From Bin90 sp965214635 (GTDB lineage: Bacteria > Chloroflexota > Dehalococcoidia > Lucifugimonadales > JADFKI01), in assembly GCA_965214635.1 (NCBI GenBank), contig OZ243964.1, forward strand, positions 1,860,001 to 1,924,000: a stretch of DNA of 64,000 nt, given 5' to 3'. A program made the position numbers and the translations under genes. Position 1 is the stretch's first letter, and every line of letters starts with the position of its first letter. Under the pieces are notes generated by a model, which had not been told where the DNA came from, made no database searches, and saw nothing but the letters and a program-made list of their open reading frames with translations. This document shows positions 16,730-24,867 of this stretch, one piece after another.

Positions 16730-17650
16730 CTATCGCACATTGCGGAGTCTCGGGTCTAGCACATCGCGGAGCGAGTCGCCGAACAGGTTCACGGCGAGGA
16801 CTACGACGGATATTGCGGCGCCGGGGGCTATGGCTATGTGCGGCGCAAGGTCGAAGTTCAGCTGCGCGCGGGTGAGCATATTCCCCCACGATGGTATGGG
16901 CGGCTGGATGCCGATGCCCAGGAAGCTGAGCGCAGCCTCAGCGGTGATTGCTGCGCCAACGCTCACGGCTATGAGCACCATAGACACCGGGAGGGAATTG
17001 GGCACTAGGTGGCGGAATATGACCCGTGTGTTGGATGAGCCGATGGCGCGCGCGCCCTCTACATACTGCATCTGGCTGAGCGTAAGCGCACGCGAGCGGA
17101 CCACGCGCACCGAGCTTGCGCTGAAGCTCACAGCAAGCGCAATGATGACCACAGGCACGGTGAACCCGAACGCGACGGTTATCGTCATCGCCACGACTAT
17201 GGCGGGCAAGATTAGCACCGTGTCCACAAGCCGCTGCACGAGCAGGTCGAACCAGCTGCCGAAGTATGCGCTTGCGATGCCAAGCACAGTGCCCACTGCC
17301 ACGCCGATGAGCGGCGACATTATGCCGACGAATATGGACACCCGACCACCATGCAGCAGCCGACTGACCACATCGCGCCCCAGCTCGTCGCTGCCAACCC
17401 ACAGCGTGCCGCCGCCCACCGCCGCCTCAGAGAGGGGCGGCTGCAGTTGGCGCGCCACCGTGCGGTCAAATCTGAACGGCGATATGAGGTTCGCCAGCAT
17501 CACGAGGACGATGATGACCAGCAGCAGCAGCCCGCCGGCAGCGCCCGTGGGATGGCTGCGCACAAACTCCGCCGCAGCGTTCCACGCCCGCGCAGCTCGC
17601 CTGCCTCTGCCTCCACTGGGGGCAATCGCCTCTACACCGCTTTGCTGCAC
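16730..17650 (-). CDS. ABC transporter permease, dipeptide/oligopeptide type (DppC/OppC)
   Basis: The 306-residue integral membrane protein has a cytoplasmic N-terminus, one long first helix (about 37-58), a periplasmic loop with LWVGSDELGRDVVSRLLHGGRVSIFVG, and the EAA-type loop EGARAIGSSNTRVIFRHLVPNSL that contacts the ATPase. These are typical of the second permease of peptide/nickel importers. The start is a GTG with AGGAT upstream. The partner permease ends 32 bases before it, so the two are cotranscribed. No ATPase gene follows, so the importer must borrow an ATPase from elsewhere. Confidence 0.93.
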   Translation of the reverse strand: MQQSGVEAIAPSGGRGRRAARAWNAAAEFVRSHPTGAAGGLLLLVIIVLVMLANLISPFRFDRTVARQLQPPLSEAAVGGGTLWVGSDELGRDVVSRLLHGGRVSIFVGIMSPLIGVAVGTVLGIASAYFGSWFDLLVQRLVDTVLILPAIVVAMTITVAFGFTVPVVIIALAVSFSASSVRVVRSRALTLSQMQYVEGARAIGSSNTRVIFRHLVPNSLPVSMVLIAVSVGAAITAEAALSFLGIGIQPPIPSWGNMLTRAQLNFDLAPHIAIAPGAAISVVVLAVNLFGDSLRDVLDPRLRNVR

Positions 17651-17682
17651 TTTTTATCCTTTGTAGAAGTGGGGGATGAAAA

Positions 17683-18636
17683 TCATTCGTATCTTATGCG
17701 CGGGTCTATCCACGCATACACTAGGTCAATAACCAGTATCCACATCATCATGAACAGGGCGAGGATTAGAACGATGCCCTGCACCATAACGAAGTCCCGC
17801 GCGCTGGTGGCGTCCACTATCTGCTGACCGAGGCCGGGCAGGGTGAATATGCGCTCGATGATGACCGCCCCGTCCATCAGCGCCGCCACGAGCAAGCCCG
17901 CCATCGTGAGCACTGGGATGATGGCGTTGGTGAGCGCATGCCGCATTGTTACCACGAATGGCCCCAGCCCCTTGGCGCGCGCAGTGCGGATGTAGTCGTC
18001 GCCTATCACTTCCAGCATCGTGGAGCGTGTCATCCGGCTTATGGTGGACGCAGAGCGGAAGCCTATGACCAGCGCCGGGAAGAACAGCCGTTGGAGCGCT
18101 GTCAGCGGGTCATCGAATATGCTCACATGCTGTATGGGCGGTATCCAGTTGAAGAACTTGACGAGGAACAGCAGCAGCAGGATGGCGACCCAGAAGTTGG
18201 GCATGGCGATGCCCGCCGCCGTGATGACGCGGATGGTCTGATCCACCCAGCTCCCGCGCCACAGGGCGGAGATGATGCCCAGCGGCAGCGCCCACAGAAG
18301 CGCCACCACCACAGACAGGAACGCCAGCGTCGCGGTTACCTCTATCTTGCTGGCAAGGGCGTCCACCACCGGGCGGTCTGCGTAGCGCGAGTAGCCCAAG
18401 TCGCCACGCAGAGCGTCTCGCAGCCAGCGCCAGTATTGCACATAGAGCGGGTCGTTCAGCCCCCACGCCTCGCGCAGCGCCTCTATCTCTTCGGTGGTGG
18501 CGACGGACTCTTCGCCCGATGTGATGAGCAGCGCAATGTCGCCCGGCAGCACCCGTAGCATGAAGAACAGGATAGTCCCCAGCAGGAACAGCGTCGGGAT
18601 GATGAGCAGCAGGCGCCGAATGGTGTATTGCCACAT
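17683..18636 (-). CDS. ABC transporter permease, dipeptide/oligopeptide type (DppB/OppB)
   Basis: The 317-residue protein starts with the typical first helix RRLLLIIPTLFLLGTILFFMLRVLPGD, has six membrane segments and the EAA loop RTARAKGLGPFVVTMRHALTNAIIPV. It is the first permease of a peptide-type importer and forms the channel with the DppC-like protein. The binding-protein gene lies upstream, with a strong hairpin in the 211-base gap between them. The substrate could be peptides, nickel or other small solutes. Confidence 0.93.
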   Translation of the reverse strand: MWQYTIRRLLLIIPTLFLLGTILFFMLRVLPGDIALLITSGEESVATTEEIEALREAWGLNDPLYVQYWRWLRDALRGDLGYSRYADRPVVDALASKIEVTATLAFLSVVVALLWALPLGIISALWRGSWVDQTIRVITAAGIAMPNFWVAILLLLFLVKFFNWIPPIQHVSIFDDPLTALQRLFFPALVIGFRSASTISRMTRSTMLEVIGDDYIRTARAKGLGPFVVTMRHALTNAIIPVLTMAGLLVAALMDGAVIIERIFTLPGLGQQIVDATSARDFVMVQGIVLILALFMMMWILVIDLVYAWIDPRIRYE

Positions 18637-18785
18637 GGGTAATCGCTAGCCGTCAGCCTTTCAGTAGGGCGGCTTATTCCTTGACTCCCTTCCACCTCTC
18701 TGGCAGGAAGGGTTACGATGGACTAATGCTTGGGTTGGTCAGGGATGGCATGCATTAAGAGCGTAAGGCGTTGGGATGCGTATAG

Positions 18786-18825
18786 CGAGAGCGGCGGCCG
18801 GTGTTATGGTCGGCTGCCGCTCTCG
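18786..18825 (-). other. Strong intercistronic hairpin between binding protein and permease genes
   Basis: Arms 18786-18795 and 18816-18825 are a perfect 10-base inverted repeat (CGAGAGCGGC with GCCGCTCTCG); the loop can form a further short stem. No U-run follows on the minus strand. Placed after the solute-binding gene and before its permeases, it fits the known design in which a stable hairpin protects the upstream message so that binding protein is made in excess. Confidence 0.65.
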
Positions 18826-18847
18826 GGTACGCCGTGAAGGGTTTGTT

Positions 18848-20701
18848 CTAACGAGCGGGTGCGTTTTCGTCCAGCCAGACATCGTACAAGCGCGTTTGGA
18901 TGAACTTCATCGCGGGAATAGGATCCCAGTTATGGACATACGCCCAAGCCAGCTTGTACTCGTTGAAGCGCAGGGTCGGCACTTTGGGAATCCACTGCTC
19001 GCGCAGGATGGTGTCTAGCTCCTTGAAGAGCTGGTCGCGCTCCGGCCCTGGGAATGTGCGCTTGATTTCGGACACCTTGTCCACGAATTCCTGCGGCGGT
19101 GCGGCGTTGTGGTAAAACGCTCCCGCTCCGGGCAGGTAGAAGAGGTCGATGAAGTTCACGGGGTTTGCCATTGCGACGGCGTGGCTATCGAACATCACCT
19201 CGTAGTTGCCATCCTGCCCCATAGCGCGCAGCGGGGCGGTCTCGAAGGTCTCGATGTTCATCTTGATGCCGATGTCTTCGAGCTGCTGGAGGATGATTTG
19301 TGCGCTGTCGGCGTTGGCGCCGGTGATTCCGGTGTTGGCGGTGAACTCGGTTACGCCCACCTCTGCGAACAGCCGCTTGGCTTCTTCGAGTGCGGCATCG
19401 CGCGTGGCGGGGTCGTATCCGTGGTAGCCCATCACATCGGGGAGGTTCGGGTCAGCCGTGCCGAGGTAGCTCACCTGCACGAAGTTGGCGGGCAGTTCCT
19501 CGATGGGCGTGGACAGGAGATCCTGTACGGGCCCTCTGTTGACCGCAAGATAGAGCGCGCGGCGAGCGCGGATGTCGTCGAACGGGGGCTTCTCGCCGTT
19601 CATGGATATGTACATTACGCCGGGGCTGAACGCCGCCTCCAGCACCACTGCGTCACCGAGCGACTCTTTCACGCCCCATGCTTTGGGCAAATTCATCGGG
19701 GCAGCAAGGTCGATGCGTCCGGTTGCGAGCGCCGCCGCCTGCGTGTCCCAGTCCGTGAACTGCGTGGTGGTTACATTGTCCAAGTAGGGGTACGGCTCTC
19801 CGTCTGGCCCGTTGCGGAAGTAGTCGGGGTTCGCCTCAGACAGCACGAAGCTGTCGCGCTCGGTGTCCTTGACGCGGAAGGCGCCGGTGCCTATGAGCCG
19901 CTCGGGGGAGTTGATGCCGCCATCTAGTTCGACGATGTGCTTCGGGAGCATTATGTGCCAAGCGTCTGCCAAGTCTAGCAGGAAGTCGGCGCTGGGCTGC
20001 TTGAGGGACACCGTGAAGGTAAGGTCGTCTATCTTTTCCGTGCTCGCGATGTTCTTGAAGCCACCAACGCGTGGCTGCGGGATGCCTTGCGGCGGGTTCG
20101 CCCACCTGTCCAGCGTGAAGGATATGTCCTCCACTGTGAGCGGGTTGCCGTCGTGCCACTTGACGCCGCTGACGAGGTTGAGCGTGATTTCGTCCACGGA
20201 CTCAGCGAACTCCCACGATTCGGCTAGGTCGGGCAGGACATCGATGCCGTTGCGCGGGTTGAACTGGAGTATGCCGCTGTAGTGGCGGTTGAAGTGTTCG
20301 GTAAAGTGCCAAACGCCGGCTTGCGTCATGTCCCACTTGGGCGGGAAGGCGCGCGGCCCGACGCCCCATACCAGATGCCCGCCGCGTTGAAAGTCGCCGT
20401 CGCTCATCATAGCGGCAGAGGGCGATGTGCGCGCCGCCGTGCGGGTGGGCTGCGCGATGGGCTGTTCGGGCGCTTGTATCGCCTGCGAGGTGAAGGCTTG
20501 CTGCGCTGGCGCTGCGGGCGCGGGCGCTTGCGGCGCTGCGGGCTGCATCGCTGCGCCTGTCTGTCCAGCCGGGGCTTGTGCGGGTGCGGGTTGTTGCGGC
20601 GCTTGCTGTTGTGCAACGGGCGCGCCGCCACACCCTACCGCCGCAAACATCAGTCCTAATACTGCAACTGCCGCAACGATAATCGATATTGACGCTCTCA
20701 T
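18848..20701 (-). CDS. Peptide-type ABC importer solute-binding lipoprotein (SBP family 5)
   Basis: The 617-residue protein has a signal peptide with lipobox ending GC (about residue 24), then a roughly 70-residue linker made almost only of Gln, Pro and Ala, and then an extracellular solute-binding protein family 5 domain. That family is marked by the RGGHLVWGVG opening and the WKFAES/VKWHDGNPLTVEDISFTLDRW region. It catches peptides or similar solutes and hands them to the DppB/DppC-like permeases encoded downstream. The linker probably spans a thick outer layer. Of two close ATGs, 20701 has the better GAGAGG spacing; 20707 is also possible. Confidence 0.92.
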   Translation of the reverse strand: MRASISIIVAAVAVLGLMFAAVGCGGAPVAQQQAPQQPAPAQAPAGQTGAAMQPAAPQAPAPAAPAQQAFTSQAIQAPEQPIAQPTRTAARTSPSAAMMSDGDFQRGGHLVWGVGPRAFPPKWDMTQAGVWHFTEHFNRHYSGILQFNPRNGIDVLPDLAESWEFAESVDEITLNLVSGVKWHDGNPLTVEDISFTLDRWANPPQGIPQPRVGGFKNIASTEKIDDLTFTVSLKQPSADFLLDLADAWHIMLPKHIVELDGGINSPERLIGTGAFRVKDTERDSFVLSEANPDYFRNGPDGEPYPYLDNVTTTQFTDWDTQAAALATGRIDLAAPMNLPKAWGVKESLGDAVVLEAAFSPGVMYISMNGEKPPFDDIRARRALYLAVNRGPVQDLLSTPIEELPANFVQVSYLGTADPNLPDVMGYHGYDPATRDAALEEAKRLFAEVGVTEFTANTGITGANADSAQIILQQLEDIGIKMNIETFETAPLRAMGQDGNYEVMFDSHAVAMANPVNFIDLFYLPGAGAFYHNAAPPQEFVDKVSEIKRTFPGPERDQLFKELDTILREQWIPKVPTLRFNEYKLAWAYVHNWDPIPAMKFIQTRLYDVWLDENAPAR

Positions 20702-20813
20702 GTCCATCCTCTCTAGAGTCCTCGTTTACTGCAAATCAGCGCATATCGCAAGATTGCGTGAACTTTAAGACAACCTTGCCCACAAGTCAAGACCGTGCGG
20801 CAGATAAGCGATG

Positions 20814-22001
20814 TTATCCGGAGAAGGCGAAGCGGCGCAGGTCGGAGTTGTCTAGCGCATCTTGCACCATGCTTTCTATCGGGAAAGCGGCTTCTAGGCG
20901 GCGCACCACTTCCGGGTTGCCCTTAGTAACGGGGTGGCGCGGGACGAACAGGGTGCAGCAGTCTTGGTCGGGGAGGATGGACACGGGGTATGTGCCGATG
21001 TGTCGGGCGAGGTCTATGATTTCGTTCTTGTTGAAGCCGATGAGCGGGCGCAGGATGGGCATCTGCGCCGCCGCATCCACCACCGCTATGTTTTCGAGCG
21101 TCTGCGACGCCACCTGTGCGAGGCTTTCGCCGGTTACGAGGGCGGCGATGCCCTCCCGCTGTGCAAGCGCCTGCGCTATACGCACCATGAAGCGGCGATA
21201 CAGCACCACGCGATACGGCGGCGGCACGCTGACGATGATGCGTTGCTGTATGCCCCCGAAGGGTATGAGGTGCAGCTCGGATTCGTACTGAAAGCGCGTG
21301 AGTATCTCGGCAAGTTCGCACGCCTTTTCTATTGAGGATGTGTCCACGAGCGGGTGGCTGTGGAAGTGGGCGAACCTGACGCGGCTGCCGCGCTTCATCA
21401 GCTGCCACGCCGCAACGGGCGAGTCTATGCCGCCGGACATCAGCGCTAGCGTGTCGCCGCTGACATCGACCGGCATCCCGCCGTAGCCCGAGTATTCGTC
21501 GAAGTACAAGAGTATGCCGTCGTGCAGCACATCTACGAATATCTCCAGAGACGGGTTTTTGAGGCGCACCGGCGCGCCGCACAATTCCTGTACGAATGCG
21601 CCCAGGTCGCGGTTGATGGCGTCGGACTTGATGGGGAAGCGCTTGTCGGAGCGGTGTGCGGTAATACGGAAGTCGTGGAACTCACGCTGTTCGAGCAGCG
21701 AGGGCAGCAGCGCCTTGATGGCGTTCAGGCTGCTGACGCCGTTTTCGTCGCTGTGTCCCACCTTGTGCGCAGGAAAGAACTTCGCCACGCCGAAGCAGTC
21801 GCCAACGCGCTGGCGCACCAGCTCCCAATCGGCGTCAGGGCGCAAGGTCATGCAAATCATCATATGCGCCTGCCACACGCGCTCTACGCCGCAGCCCTTC
21901 ACTGCGCGGCGCAGGTTGCTCGCAAGCCGCCGTATGAACATCGGGCGGTTCTTGCCTTTGAGCGCAGGTTCGTGGAACTTTACGATTACATATCGCTTCA
22001 T
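20814..22001 (-). CDS. thiI: tRNA 4-thiouridine synthetase ThiI, without rhodanese domain
   Basis: The 395-residue protein has an N-terminal ferredoxin-like and THUMP RNA-binding region (about 1-165) and a PP-loop ATPase domain opened by LALMSGGIDSPVAAW. ThiI adenylates uridine 8 of tRNA and replaces its oxygen by sulfur. The C-terminal rhodanese domain found in enterobacterial ThiI is missing, as in most Gram-positive and many other bacteria, where a dedicated cysteine desulfurase supplies sulfur. It is not next to thiamine genes here. The start ATG lacks a clear ribosome-binding site. Confidence 0.95.
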   Translation of the reverse strand: MKRYVIVKFHEPALKGKNRPMFIRRLASNLRRAVKGCGVERVWQAHMMICMTLRPDADWELVRQRVGDCFGVAKFFPAHKVGHSDENGVSSLNAIKALLPSLLEQREFHDFRITAHRSDKRFPIKSDAINRDLGAFVQELCGAPVRLKNPSLEIFVDVLHDGILLYFDEYSGYGGMPVDVSGDTLALMSGGIDSPVAAWQLMKRGSRVRFAHFHSHPLVDTSSIEKACELAEILTRFQYESELHLIPFGGIQQRIIVSVPPPYRVVLYRRFMVRIAQALAQREGIAALVTGESLAQVASQTLENIAVVDAAAQMPILRPLIGFNKNEIIDLARHIGTYPVSILPDQDCCTLFVPRHPVTKGNPEVVRRLEAAFPIESMVQDALDNSDLRRFAFSG

Positions 22002-22131
22002 GGGAGCATGGCGAAGGGGGTATTAAGGAGGTATGAGGATTAGGAAGTATGGTGATTAGAACAAAGTACTACACGGAAAAGGAATAAAGGAATGAGGCTG
22101 AAGGTGTGCGTGGTGATAGTGTAACAAAAGC

Positions 22132-22192
22132 AAGCCCCGCCCGTGCAAGCGGTGCGCTAATCATGCGCTGCCGTCAGCGTCGGGCGGGGCTT
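22132..22192 (-). terminator. Intrinsic terminator after the Cache protein gene
   Basis: The arms AAGCCCCGCCCG (22132-22143) and CGGGCGGGGCTT (22181-22192) are perfect 12-base inverted repeats. Reading the minus strand, the stem is followed by TGCTTTTGTT. It lies 30 bases after the stop codon of the Cache protein gene. The 37-base loop contains smaller stems. Confidence 0.75.
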
Positions 22193-22221
22193 TGTGTGCT
22201 AAGTTCGCCGAGTCTCACCCG

Positions 22222-23613
22222 CTAGTCGTAGTAGCCAGAGCCGAAGATGAGACCGTCGTGGCGGACGACCCATGAGTGCTTGGGGGCATCTGCGCCACCA
22301 GCGGCAGGGTTAGGCCACTGGTAGTCCACCCAATGGCCGGCTTCGGTCGCATTGGCGATTTCAGCTCCGAGTTCGTAGCCGTCCTCGCCTACGATGTCTT
22401 TTACATCCGTACCCAAAAGCTCGGGCTGAGCGGGATGAGAAATGATCTTGTCATCTGCGTCGATGATGAACACATACCACTGCCCGTCCACCCTTTCGGG
22501 GGCGTTGTAGTATTCCACTGCGGCATCGCGGCCAGTGGTGTCGTATCGGGCGATGGCTTCTTCGACGATGGCGAGGGTGTACGCCGCCGGGTCATTGTGC
22601 AGCGACACATCGCTCTCATACCAGCCGCTGCCGAATATCAGGTTTTCGTACTTCACCAAATACGAGTGCTTGCGCTCGCGCTGGAAGTCTTGGGCAGGGT
22701 TGAGGTACACATAGCTCACCCACTTGCCGGCTTCTGTGGTAGTTACGAAGTCTGCGCCGAAGTTGTAGCCGGTGATGTCCGTGCCAAGCGAACTGCGAAT
22801 GTCCAAGCCGATGTTTGCGGGGACGGTGGGATGAACTATGATACGGAAGTTTTGGTCAAGCACGAACAGGTATAGGTCGCCGTTCACGCTGTCCATCGTG
22901 TTGTAGTAGTCGAGAGTTGCCTGCCGCCCTTGGGTCTTGTAGCGACGGACTGCCTCTTCCACATACGCTTGGGTGTATGCGGGGGCTATGGCGCTGTCGA
23001 GCCAGTCGATGCGCTCTGAGAGTGCGGCGACATCCGCATCTTCGCCGTCAGCGAGTGCGGCGATTTCAGTGCGCAGGTCATCTATCATGGTGTGCAGCTC
23101 GGCGGAGATTTCAGCATCGGCGTCCCCGCCTTCCATCTTGAGCGCATCGGCTGTCTCGGCTACCAGCGACTGCACATCCGCTTCGCTCACGCTGTTTTCG
23201 TGGGCGTGCGCTCGTTGGTCGGCTATGGCTCGGCTCAGCTCATCGTGGCGCTCCGCTTCCATCTTTTGGACTTCGGCGATGGCGTCTTCAAGCGAATGCC
23301 CATGCGCATCTTCGTGTTCTTGTGCCTGAGCGAGGTCGTCCTTGATGCCGTCGATGTCCTGGGACAGGCTGGCGATGTTTTGGGACATGCCGTCCTCGGC
23401 GTTCGCGATGTTATCGACGGAGGCTTTCAGCGAGTTTATGTCGCTGGTGATGTTTGTGATGCTGGTGCTCTGTGATGCCACGGCGGCTTCTGCGCGAGTG
23501 GCTGCCGCAGTTGCGTCTCCGCCGGATGCGCCGATGGCGAGTATGAGCGCCACTATCGCAACGATTGCTGCGCCGCCACCAAGCACGATACCGTATATCG
23601 AGGCTCTTTCCAT
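22222..23613 (-). CDS. Membrane-anchored protein with coiled coil and two Cache-type sensor domains
   Basis: The 463-residue protein has one N-terminal membrane helix (about 6-30), a long predicted coiled coil (about 35-190) rich in acidic and Ser/Ala residues, and two related Cache-like domains (about 205-330 and 335-463). Each domain repeats the pattern Y-x-x-E-A-(I/V)-x-R-Y-x-T-x-G-R-x-A-x-x-Y-Y-N, a DLYLFV/QWYVFI strand, an (I/V)-x-H-P strand, and the ending H-S-(Y/W)-(L/V)-V-(K/R)...L-I-F-G-S-G-(W/Y)-Y. Cache domains bind small ligands such as carboxylates outside the cell. No methyl-acceptor, kinase or cyclase domain is present, so it is either a binding protein or signals through a partner. 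I chose the ATG at 23613 because AGGGAG lies 9 bases upstream. Confidence 0.82.
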   Translation of the reverse strand: MERASIYGIVLGGGAAIVAIVALILAIGASGGDATAAATRAEAAVASQSTSITNITSDINSLKASVDNIANAEDGMSQNIASLSQDIDGIKDDLAQAQEHEDAHGHSLEDAIAEVQKMEAERHDELSRAIADQRAHAHENSVSEADVQSLVAETADALKMEGGDADAEISAELHTMIDDLRTEIAALADGEDADVAALSERIDWLDSAIAPAYTQAYVEEAVRRYKTQGRQATLDYYNTMDSVNGDLYLFVLDQNFRIIVHPTVPANIGLDIRSSLGTDITGYNFGADFVTTTEAGKWVSYVYLNPAQDFQRERKHSYLVKYENLIFGSGWYESDVSLHNDPAAYTLAIVEEAIARYDTTGRDAAVEYYNAPERVDGQWYVFIIDADDKIISHPAQPELLGTDVKDIVGEDGYELGAEIANATEAGHWVDYQWPNPAAGGADAPKHSWVVRHDGLIFGSGYYD

Positions 23614-23807
23614 TTTCTCTATCTCCCTCTCTCGCAATTCTCAATCAATGGCGATTTTTAAGTTAAGCCGTCTTGGAACAGGCTACATTATAGCGTATGG
23701 GGAACAGGCATTCACTAATAAAAGACGGCGCAGTTTCCCCCAAATCTTCCCACAGAGGGAGGGATTTTTGCGGATTGCTCGTGTCGCAGCGCTAGCGACG
23801 AGGCGGA

Positions 23808-24809
23808 CTAGGCGCTGAGGGCGTGGCGCGGGTTGGGGTGTGTGAGAACGGCGGTGTTCACGAGGTTGTCGGGCATGCTGCCTTGCAGCACAGCGGCGAC
23901 TTCGCCGGCGGCGCGCTGCTCCAACTCCAACACCGCCTCTTGCGAGAAGAACGCCACATGCGGCGTTACGATGAGGTTGGGCGCTTGCAGAAGCTTGTAG
24001 TCGGGCAAGGGATGCCCCTCCACCAGCACATCCAGCCCCGCGCCGCCGATGCCCCCGGATTGCAGCGCATCGTAGAGGGCGTCTTCGTCAATCAACGGAC
24101 CGCGTGCGCAGTTAATCAGGAATGCATGCGGCTGCATGAGCGCAAGCTCTGCCGCACCAATGAGGTTGTGCGTGTCCGGCGTCAGCGGCGAATGGAGCGT
24201 AACGAAGTCGGATTGGCGCAACAGCGTCTCGAAGTCCACGAGCGTTGCGCCGCCCGCCGCCGCCTGCTCTGCTGACACATATGGGTCGCTTGTCAGCACA
24301 TCCATGCCGAAGGCGCGCGCCTTTTGGCACACCGCCCTGCCTATCCTGCCGAACCCGACGATGCCGAGATTCTTGCCGCGCAGGCGCATTATTCGCATCG
24401 TAAGCGGGACGCTGCCCCAGCCCGGCCCCTTGACGGATGCGTCGAACAGCGTGATGCGGCGGTTCCAGTCGAGCAGCAAGCCCATCACATGGTCGGACAC
24501 TTCATCCACACAGTAGTCGGGCACATATGTAACGGCGATGCCAAGTTCAGTTGCGGTGTCTACGGCGATGTTGTCCACGCCGACGCCGTAGCGCCCGATG
24601 ACGATGCAGCGCTCGGCGGCGCGCACCACCTTGTCGGTAACCTGCGCAAAGCATGTGAGGATGCCGTCCACATCCACAGCCAGCGCGGCGAGGGTATCTT
24701 CCTCGCCATCGGGGGCAACCACCAGCTCTGCGCCTATCTGCGCCAGCACCGCGCGCTCAGGCTCCACGGATGGCCAAACATAGTCGGTTACCAGCACTTT
24801 GTATGGCAT
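23808..24809 (-). CDS. D-2-hydroxyacid dehydrogenase family protein (phosphoglycerate dehydrogenase/CtBP-like)
   Basis: The 333-residue protein has the split catalytic domain and the inserted NAD domain with LGIVGFGRIGRAVCQKARAFGMDV. The catalytic Arg (NCARGPLIDEDAL), Glu (LDVLVEGHPLPDY) and His (VTPHVAFFSQEA) are all present. The fold serves phosphoglycerate, glyoxylate and other 2-oxoacid reductases; the PHVAFFSQEA ending resembles bacterial C-terminal-binding-protein-like members. The ACT domain of many SerA enzymes is absent. I chose the ATG at 24809 for its AAGGAG site. It lies 58 bases downstream of the corrinoid activator gene on the same strand. Confidence 0.9.
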   Translation of the reverse strand: MPYKVLVTDYVWPSVEPERAVLAQIGAELVVAPDGEEDTLAALAVDVDGILTCFAQVTDKVVRAAERCIVIGRYGVGVDNIAVDTATELGIAVTYVPDYCVDEVSDHVMGLLLDWNRRITLFDASVKGPGWGSVPLTMRIMRLRGKNLGIVGFGRIGRAVCQKARAFGMDVLTSDPYVSAEQAAAGGATLVDFETLLRQSDFVTLHSPLTPDTHNLIGAAELALMQPHAFLINCARGPLIDEDALYDALQSGGIGGAGLDVLVEGHPLPDYKLLQAPNLIVTPHVAFFSQEAVLELEQRAAGEVAAVLQGSMPDNLVNTAVLTHPNPRHALSA

Positions 24810-24867
24810 GGCGTTCTCCTTAAAGGTAACAAAAACTAACAACAAAGCTAACAGCCGACGGCTCTTG

